DNA of 64,000 bases from Oopsacas minuta (Eukaryota > Porifera > Hexactinellida > Lyssacinosida > Leucopsacidae): NCBI GenBank assembly GCA_024704765.1, contig JAKMXF010000044.1:1-64000 (forward strand). Direction: 5' to 3'. Shown here piece by piece: positions 56,034-64,000 of this stretch (the first letter of the stretch is position 1; each line of letters begins with the position of its first letter). Under the pieces are notes generated by a model. It searched no databases, was not told where the DNA came from, and was given only the letters and a program-made list of their open reading frames with translations. A program made the translations under genes and the position numbers.

Positions 56034-57964
56034 TCAAATAGGTAAAGTCATTTATATTCCAGATAATTGAATCAAAATAGGCATGCCCATATAGCAATTT
56101 AGTAACTAGGTAATACTATACTATTGAAAAAATGGATATTGGATTTCAGAATAACTAGACGTGCTAGAGAAATTCTGATTGCAGATTCGAGTTCAGCATT
56201 CAAAAGTGTGCTAAGATAAATGTATATGACCTCTGATGAGAAATCTTGTGGAGTTGTGCAGTTCACGAGGCCCCGAACTACTTCCGAGTCGCTATACTTT
56301 TAAGGTGTTTTTGAATATAGGTCTTGGATATAGTCAGTAGCCACACATACAATATATTCATGTTTTATCACCAGTTATAAACTTAGAAATATCTCTATTA
56401 TTGACATTATAAAATTTTGTATGCATTTTCTTGCACGATTTTCACTCGGTTCATCCAATGATAAGGATGAAGATAATAAGGATTCCAATGGGACCAATCT
56501 TACAATGATATATAGATTCCTTGAAAATGGGTGGACTGATGCGATTGAAATGCTAATTTCATACTGAATGAAATATTATGTCAGATTGGAATCGGGTTAT
56601 TACTATATCCGCAACAGATTCAGCATGCCCTAGGGTGATGACTTATTAGCTCTGGCGTAGGAACGTAGACAGGGGAGTGCGCTTTCATATGTTCATATTA
56701 ACATCATACGCTGATGAAGATTAGTTGGAAATTTCAATTACTCGGTCCAAATATAATTCTTCGTTATTTCACTGCAATGTCCCTGTAAAGTCCCTGTAAA
56801 GTACACCCTCGCAAATCTGAACGTCGTTTATCAGAATTCTAGCCCATCCGAAGGTGCAAAAGGTAATACAACTTAGGGAAAATGTCCCAAAATGTACAAA
56901 ATAGCGTATTGTATCTAATTTACCTGTGAACAAATACACAATACTATATTACACATGTTGGCCGCCATATCATCGTTTGTACAACATTAGATAAATGTAC
57001 CCCTATGGTATTGTCTCAATATATTTCGCTTATCCGAAAGAATTGTTTGCGTTTGGAATAGTGTTGTTCGGATTAGCGATGAATACCTTTCACTTAAATC
57101 TTCATGGTTTCCGTGTAAAAGAAATTCAATTCTCATTCCTATCCCGTTCCCAGAGGATTCTCTGTAGAATGTCCATAGGATTACCATGTTGGAATTCCCA
57201 TGGGTTTTCCTACGTCGGAAAACTAGGATCGGATTAAGTGCACTTCGGGTCTTGCGAGTTTGTTGCTTCTGTGAGGGCTAAAACACATTGAGTTTAACTT
57301 TCATAAATATATAATTGCTTTTGAGCTCAAAAATTTTGATTTGCCCCAGTATGAACAAGTTTGTAGATGAGAAAAATCAAAATCCATGTACCGGATCTCT
57401 GGCTTAACAAATATAGGCAGGCTAAAGGTCTCAGCGGCCCCTCAATCTGTCCTGGCCCCGTGAGATCGCAAAGTCTGCACGTGTAGTAATCTGGCACTGT
57501 AAAACCAGCGTAAGGAATCATTAGCCATTCCTAGGAAATCGTTCGACATTTCAATCACTTAAGTACACCTAAACAATTTTCTAAAAGGGTTTAGTTAGGA
57601 AAAACTTTCCAGGGATCGGTACAAAGGCCTACCGAAGCTACATGACAGGTAGGGTTGCCAACTTCCTCATTTCTATCCCGGAGTATGATCTAAGGGGTTA
57701 GGGGCGTAGGATGGCTAATTTTACTTGTGTGTCTAATCAAATGACGTTATTTTGTTGTGACAATTCGTTGGAAAATTCAAAACTGTAAATGTAATGAAAT
57801 AATAGTGAAGATTAACATATATTCAATATATTTATCGATGTGAAACTTGAAAATAATAGAACAGAGATTAGTCCATTCTAATCATAAAAGCAATTTTAAA
57901 GGTTAATATTATTTAGAGTTCTACATTTTGGTCCAATACTTGTATGATTGATACTTAAACACTA
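56034..57964. other. non-coding interval
   Basis: GATTCAGCATGC near 56610 and GGTCCAAATATAATTC near 56743 belong to the repeat family seen at 8.4 and 48.9 kb. The remainder, including GC-richer sequence near 57410-57480, shows no gene. Confidence 0.45.
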
Positions 57965-59274
57965 CAGGGTGACCCATAAATACTGTTACTGATATACTAT
58001 CTAACAATATTCTATATTTCATATAGGAATTCTTTATATTATTATGCTATAATTCATTCTAGATCGTATACTCTAAGATATTTATTCGTTATGGCATCTG
58101 GACACTAATCACTCGATTTTTTTGCTGATAAGCAATGGAACTTCGGCGAGCAGCTGTTACACAGCTTTATGAGGCGGGAAATTCCAAGGTTAAAATCGCT
58201 AAACTACTGAAAATGAATAAGATGGTCATAAACCGGTCATTGTCCCGTTACAATGATACCTGATTGATGACTGACAGACGTAGACCTGGTCGCCCGCGAA
58301 CTGTTAGGACCTTTTCTAAGATAAGTCGTGTATCTCAGAGGATCCGCAGAAATCCCTCAAGAAGCATCAGAATAATGGCCAAGGAGATACAAATTAGTAG
58401 GGAATCAAAGAGAAGAATTGTACGAAGTGACGTACAGATGAAAGTCTATAAATTGAATAAGTCCCAGCTTCTTAGCGAGCAAAATAAGAACAAGCGGTTA
58501 CAAAAATGTAAAGAATTGGTTTCGCGTTTCACAAACCACACCCATAGAGATATCCTCTTCTCAGATGAGAAATTGATCACTGTAGAACAAGTGTTAAACT
58601 CCAAAAACGATAGAATCCTTGCTACTGCGAAAAATACTCTCCCTAAATCCACTTTCCAGGTGTCTAGAGCCAAAATGCCAGCTTCAGTAATGGTGTGGGG
58701 AGGCATCACATTTGATGGTCGGACACCCCTCGTTTTCATCCCCCAGGGTCTAAAAATCAATCAAACAGTATACCGTGATTTGATACTGAAGAAGGTTGTC
58801 GAACCTTGGGCCAAAAAACATTATCAAAATAGAAATTGAGTATTCCAACAAGACCCAGCACCTGCTCATAAATTGAAAGCGGCACAACAGTAGTGCAAAG
58901 AGAAATTTCCAGGGCTAATTTCTGCCGAAGAGTGGCCTCTTTGCTCCCCTGACATTAACCCTCTCGATTATTCAGTATGGTCCATTTTAGAGAGCAAGGT
59001 CAACTCTAAAAAACACCCTAGTATTGACCAGCTAAAGAAAACCTTGTCTCGAGAATGGAAGAATATTCCAGACTGTGACATTCGTTCTAGCGTGGACTCC
59101 TTCCCTACTCGTATTGTTAGGTGTATTAAATGTCGAAGCGGTATATTCGAACGATACTCGAAATATATTTCTATGAAGAGATTCTGACAATTGGTAGAAA
59201 TTTCGTCTTAACAGCTTCAATATTATATATTTTATACATACAACAATTGGTAACAATATTTATGGGTCACCCTG
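57965..59274 (+). mobile_element. maT-type mariner/Tc1 transposon with both ends, 1310 bp
   Basis: CAGGGTGACCCATAAATACTG at the left faces CAGGGTGACCCATAAATATTG read inward from the right. TA lies at 57963-57964 and 59275-59276. Contains one + strand transposase gene. Confidence 0.95.
58135..59187 (+). pseudogene. DD37D (maT) transposase, in frame with three stops
   Basis: From the ATG at 58135 (MELRRAAVTQLYEAGNSKVK, an HTH) one frame of 350 codons runs to the TGA at 59185-59187. It is broken only by nonsense codons: TGA 58261, TGA 58837 and a TAG near 58891. It carries an RRRPGRPRTVR GRPR-like hook, ILFSDEKL with the first Asp, MVWGG, FQQDPAPAH with the second, and SPDINPLDYSVW with the third. 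The spacing of 37 residues between the last two Asp marks the DD37D (maT) class. No frameshift was found, so it decayed by point mutation only. Confidence 0.9.
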
Positions 59275-59649
59275 TACAGTGAATACACGCACGCTTTATC
59301 AGAAAAGATTTCCATCAAAAAGTAATGTGGGGCACTGTATTTTGAAACATAGAGTTAGAAAATACCAGTATTAAAATTTACTACATCTCAAGTCCTTAAG
59401 ATGTTGAATTCAGTCGTTGAATGTGGAGGACACTATTCGAACATTCATAATAAAAAATTGGAATTTTAAACAGTTGAGTAATTCTTATGGATAGTGATCA
59501 GTATTTATTGAATGTCTCTGTATAAGTAATGAGGATTGAATTAATCCATTGTACATAAGGGAAATTTGCTAAATGTCCAACATAAGAACATTTCAAGATA
59601 TTATTATATAACAGTAAATTATGAAAATGATTCCCAGTGTCAGGGCTTT

Positions 59650-60330
59650 AAACGAGGACACTCTAAAGGGCGCCGCTACGTTTGCACGCTTCTATTTGGG
59701 GAGCGGAAGTTGGAGCATCCTCCATTTCTGATCCAGGAGATGAAGGTAGATTTGGAGGAGCGTACATATTGTTGCTTTCACATATAATTGCATACAATTT
59801 ACAAATTTCATCGATATTTTCCATAAATTTCAGTATTCTTGCAATAAAAAGTGCACGCTGGGACACTTATTCATAATGTAAATATATATAATAATTCCTT
59901 TAAATGCATTGACATTGGACATTTAGAAATTTCCCGAATGTACAATGGTGAAACCCATTCCTGATTGTTTAAAACACAAATCTAATGTAAATCTACAAGA
60001 ATAGAAAGGAACGCGATATGAGTGGGGTCCATTTTTCAGGAACATGAGAGGGAGTCCGCTCATTTTCTGTGTAACGAGCGGAGGTGGGAGCTCCATTCTA
60101 TTTAGAGGTTAGTAGCGTGTAATGCTCTGTCTACTCTACAATTTCTATCCAAGAATACTAAATTACGATGAATTATGAAATAACGATGAAATTTCGAAAT
60201 TGTATGCAATTACATATGAGCGCGCTCCAAAAATTGAGCACTGCTTCCCCTCCCGCTCCTGGATCAGAAATGTTTCGTGCTCCAGGTACTGCTCCCCAGA
60301 ATAGGAGCGATCCTTTAGAGCTCAGATGGG
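59650..60330. repeat. inverted repeat, arms about 180 bp, spacer about 310 bp
   Basis: CATTTCTGATCCAGGAG at 59723, ATAATTGCATACAATTT at 59783 and AAATTTCATCGA at 59803 recur inverted as CTCCTGGATCAGAAATG (near 60257), AAATTGTATGCAATTA (near 60196) and CGATGAAATTTC (near 60183). The outer parts CTCTAAAGG..TTGGGGAGC also match. It is probably a fold-back or MITE-like element. The ORF-like pairs on the two strands here are by-products. Confidence 0.75.
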
Positions 60331-60874
60331 TGTCCACAGTAAACCCTGTACCATCGCTTCGCTGTGGAGCTGGATACCCTATTATCCATAAGGCGGTACT
60401 GAAACTTTCCTGCCTCTCCATTTTCGTTTTTAAAATATACAATTGAAAAATAATGATTAAACAAATAAAATATCTTTGGTAATTCTATTGACGAAATTGT
60501 TATCATAATGTATTGTTGAGAATAAACTTAGAAGAATTGTCAGAAATTTAGCTAAAGTGCAAATAACATTTGTTCAACCGAAATCTACAACGTCTTTTAT
60601 TTACATTCCTAATAACATTGTTATGCTCAAAAGATTGTGTGCTTCTCGTAGGTGCCTTGAGAATTGCTGCTTAGCAGATTTCACATTTAGTACTTAGAAT
60701 CAACAAGAGTAAGATATATACGTTTGTTATTGTAATCATTATGCATAATTCTCCGGAAATTTATATACTAAAGAAAAGTAGATCAACAATATGTCTATCT
60801 CAAATTGGGTAAAACAAGATATACTAATCATCAGTGTGCTGCAGATTGAAATAAGAGCATTTTTTGAAATTCAT

Positions 60875-62223
60875 TTACTTATCCTGTTCTGCTATGGAGT
60901 CAAGCCATTGAAAATTATACCAATTAAATCTTTCATTAACAATTTGGTTTGCATAATCAGAATCTAGGCAAAATAACAGATTGAGAGCTTCGTTAGAATA
61001 ACTTGAAATTAACATATTTGGGTCATTCATAAGTTCATTTATATATGAAGGTATTTGAGAATCATAGATAATTGAGTCCTTAGTTGCTGAATGATAGAGT
61101 AGTAAATAAAATATATATATAATCTGAAGAACAAATTCATCATCTTCTTGCTTCTCTCTTAATATTGCAATAAAGATATTCACAGCACCTTCTTTGTAAA
61201 AAAATACAGCCGATTCATGGTTAATCGCTATTATTCCTGTAAAGATAATTAATTCCAAAAGCAAATCTTCTTCTAGTTCCTGATAACATAAAATGTTTTG
61301 TAATAGAAACACTTTTACATCAAAACTTGATTCAAATGGATAAGTATTGGATTCTGGATAATGGACAGAGTTGATTATTCGGAATAATTCGATCATCAAA
61401 TCTTTGTCCATGCAACCTGATAAATGATCGATAAGTATTTGGATATGATGAGACTTCAAATTTCTACAACAATCTTTGTGATTTAATCCAGTGCTCAATA
61501 TCTTTAGTAGAGTTGCACCGTGTAGTTGTGCATGAAAAGAACGGCTGAGGATAACACCAATTGTATTGATGTCTAAGAAAAATTGTGCGATAGTAAAACA
61601 TCGCAGTAGGTTGATTAGTAATGCTAGAAAACGTATATCTAATTCAGAATCAGCAATTTCATGGATCAATTGCTTAAAATGAATAAGGAATTTACTATTT
61701 TCAAAGTGTACACAATTCTGTATGTGAATGCTTGTATGGTACAAAATTGCATAAATTGTGGGGTTGTCTGATGAAACTTTTAGATCTTGCAAAAGATAAA
61801 CTACTAGTCTATCTTTAGCCATTTTTTCCTGAAAATATTTGTCAAATGACAAATTTAACAACAATCTCGAACATATTTGCTTTACTGGATCATAATTCTT
61901 TGCAAATATAGCCTCTAATTGATAGATGGCATCCGATTTCAACAATAGTTCGATATTTTCAACAAATATACTCAATTTCTTTAGAAACGAAACACAGATA
62001 ATAAGCAATTCTAAATTAACTGTTACTAACATTTTCAACAATATCGATATAAGTCCTTTTTTCAACATTTTCCCTTCTAAAACAATGTTCTCAGAAATGT
62101 TCAGCAATAGATGCATGGAAACCAACAAGATTTGATCTTGGTTAGTAATTATAGAGTCCAGGGATTCGCGCTGTGAAAGTTTGGATCGATTATTTATAAA
62201 TTCTATTTGCTCAGGTTCAACAT
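60875..62223 (-). CDS. KIFAP3: kinesin-associated protein 3, C-terminal exon
   Basis: KIFAP3 is the armadillo-repeat subunit that links the kinesin-II motor pair to cargo, chiefly in intraflagellar transport. The exon starts after CTTTTTGCAG (acceptor at 62224) and reads in one frame for about 450 codons. Recognisable blocks are LVSMHLLLNISENIV, VSFLKKLSIFVEN, SRLLLNLSFDK, EDLLLELIIFTGIIAIN, KQEDDEFVLQIIYIFYLLLYHSATKD and FNWYNFQWLDSI, in the order of the animal protein from about its middle. The frame ends at the TAA after AEQDK, where other animals have a further tail; a possible donor (GTAAATG) overlaps that stop, so a last exon could exist. Upstream exons would lie beyond 62.3 kb but were not found. 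Intact and likely functional. Confidence 0.93.
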
Positions 62224-62930
62224 CTGCAAAAAGAATTTGTTGAATTATCTAAAGCAGTACAAGAAATTAGAATACGACAATTGTTGAAAATATAGAAATT
62301 GAATATCAAAATCTAGTGATGGGTACATACTAATTAGTGAGAAAGATAATATGTTTAAAGTGATAAAATTGCAGTATCTTTCACAAGCGTATCACTAAAA
62401 GCATCATGCCAAAATTTTGATAATCTCATTAACAAATTAGATGCAATATTGTTGACATTGATATACTCTATATATCATCTAAATTTTATCGCGGCTCAAC
62501 TTTCACTTTTAGTATACTATATTTCATTGTCTAAGGATGAAATTATATTTGGAATCATAACGCTGTCGATAACACAAATTAATTACTTAAAAACACATTA
62601 TTTCGAATTAAACTTAAATAATTGGTATAATTCAAAATATTTATATAATTCAGTATATATTGCTTAGGGCATTCAAAAGGTTCCCATCCTTAATCTCTAC
62701 CCCAAAGGTACTAGAGATAGCCTTATTTCACAGTCTCCCAAAATTTGATTAAAGTTTGTGCACCGATTGGATATTGGTTCGTTATTCTCTGATAATTTTT
62801 GTAGCTAGTATCCTCGACTATGTGGCCACAGGTTTCTGTTAGATATAACTTATCAATAGAAACATGTAGACTCAAATTTTGGTTTATGAAAACATTTCTA
62901 TGCCATCATCCATATTTCTTTGACAATTTG
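62224..62930. other. probable KIFAP3 intron
   Basis: AT-rich, no supported exon on the - strand. The + strand ORF at 62449-62667 is low-complexity and without a known domain. If the KIFAP3 exons upstream lie beyond the window, the whole right edge, including the RAG1-like relic, is intronic. Confidence 0.45.
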
Positions 62931-63598
62931 TATATGTTCTACTTCACCACAGAATGAACGAATAAGATTTTCTGTAAATTCTTATTTTATACTGGATAAT
63001 CATATTTCCAACTCAACGTGTAGAGAATTCTCTAATCAACTTATGTCCTTGCTCTAATCCTTCTTCTGAGATATTACATAAGCCAACAATATTATTTTTC
63101 TCAATGAATTGAAAAGTATGAGCCAAAAATTTATGCAGCGAATCGCTAACTGAAAACAAGGAAATTTTCCAAAATCAAGGTATAAGTATTTTGACTTCTG
63201 ATACGAAATCTTTCTACATTTACGCGCTCATTGCTATTAGCAATTTAAGCAACGGAGTTATGTTCATGTGAATCTAAGATAGGATACCTTTCTAAGATGA
63301 TGGTACATATGAAAACGCAATGGAAAGATCGTTTTTTAAAAAAGAATCCTGGCCATAATGCCAGTCCTTGCATTGCCACTTCCTCCGGGTTGATCGGAAG
63401 GTAAGTTTGTTACTTCATTAATACGATTGCAAAATCATGATCTATAGCTCGAACTGATTGATCTTTTGACCACTTAGATCTACTAGTAGCAATCCTGTAA
63501 ATAACATTCAAGAACCAAACTAAGATTCTAAGATAAGTAGGCAATGGAGCAGCTGGGCACAATATCGATGATGCTTGCAGGTTCGTGATTAATTCCAC
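62930..63598 (-). pseudogene. second RAG1/Transib-like transposase relic
   Basis: On the - strand, INHEPASIIDIVPS and, one frame over, APLPTYLRILVWFLNVIYR (63.6-63.47 kb) align with KPISEKDIISTSPLHTYLR of the copy at 30 kb. Further on, SDSLHKFLAHTFQFIEK and NIVGLCNISEEGLEQGHKLI (about 63150-63030) correspond to the HK.LA...II ... SEEG.E..NK block holding the final catalytic Glu. In place of the NK pair it reads HK. Frameshifts and stops are frequent. It lies upstream of the KIFAP3 exon in the same orientation, probably within an intron. Confidence 0.6.
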
Positions 63599-64000
63599 TT
63601 CTCTGAACAGATTTATAACTCAAAAGTTCTTTTCCCACTGAGGATAATTTTGACGATTTGTTTAATTAATTTCAACTATTGAGCAATCAGATGGAAAACC
63701 GCATACTACTTTTGCTAAGCAGTAAATATCGCTACGTTTTGATTTGCAGCAATACAGGAGAACAAGCCTTTCATGTCATCACTACAATGATTTTCCATCG
63801 AATATTGAGGTTATAATCGACATATTGACATTACCATTTGGGTATTAAAACCACTTTGGTGAAGTGAACTGATTTCAGAGTTGATAAAATTACACAATGC
63901 TATTATTGAATCACGATTCTCTTTTTGACAAATTCATACAACTGGTTGATTGGAAAGGCTCAATTGGATGTCGATTTTCCCAGGAACTTTTTCAAATCGA

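Noticed and set aside
59663-60506. Paired ORFs on both strands around 59.7 and 60.2 kb
   Set aside because: They mirror each other because they lie in an inverted repeat; no domain is present.
62449-62667. 72-codon + strand ORF upstream of KIFAP3
   Set aside because: Low-complexity hydrophobic translation of AT-rich sequence, antisense to the expected intron.
1-64000. tRNA, rRNA, CRISPR arrays or viral genes
   Set aside because: Scanning for T-loop motifs, rRNA blocks, regularly spaced short repeats and viral gene motifs gave nothing convincing.

Overview
This window looks like nuclear DNA of an AT-rich, transposon-dense invertebrate metazoan. Two animal genes can be recognised. One is the catalytic subunit of DNA polymerase alpha (POLA1, + strand, 38.8-42.1 kb), held almost entirely in one long exon. 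The other is kinesin-associated protein 3 (KIFAP3, - strand, 60.9-62.2 kb), of which only a C-terminal exon is seen; its presence implies a kinesin-II/cilium system. Splice signals are GT-AG. The many mariner/Tc1 copies would suit an arthropod such as a parasitic copepod, but that is inference and the species is not identified. There is no sign of prokaryotic genes, CRISPR, rRNA or operons.

Most of the rest is a layered graveyard of cut-and-paste DNA transposons. Six mariner/Tc1-type elements have both termini in view (4.0-5.3, 15.1-16.4, 18.5-19.8, 42.3-43.6, 44.3-46.0 and 58.0-59.3 kb), and a seventh runs off the left edge. The 4.0 kb copy keeps a full-length ORF but has lost one catalytic Asp. 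There are two hAT-type transposases (25.3-32.6 kb, with a BED-finger hAT inserted into another hAT), hAT MITEs, a THAP/P-element-like element (22.0-24.7 kb) with a second P-like fragment at 20.1 kb, a Mutator-like relic with a PHD-like C-terminus (11.0-12.5 kb) and a nearly intact MULE with FLYWCH and RING fingers (35.1-37.0 kb). A degenerate non-LTR retrotransposon lies at 47.6-48.8 kb.

The most interesting material is of two kinds. First, an unfamiliar zinc-finger/DDE-like protein family is present three times: at 5.6-8.0 kb, and at 51.3-56.0 kb as one copy nested in another of opposite orientation. Two copies have termini that can be read directly. They begin CACT..., end in the inverted form, and are flanked by exact 3-bp duplications (TTA, TAA). 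This is the signature of CACTA/EnSpm (CMC) transposons, so a family I would otherwise call uncharacterised can be placed by its ends. Second, two decayed - strand relics (29.6-31.3 and 62.9-63.6 kb) resemble the RAG1 core/Transib transposase, including the zinc-binding CxxC region and the block carrying the final catalytic Glu.

Repeats include a 1-kb near-palindrome (2.46-3.50 kb), several fold-back elements (1.3, 33.5, 34.0 and 59.7 kb), a 35-bp perfect hairpin (46.1 kb), and tandem repeats with units of about 32, 120-160 and 4 bp. Genes here do not form operons: the two cellular genes sit as islands, and the transposons explain most other coding potential.
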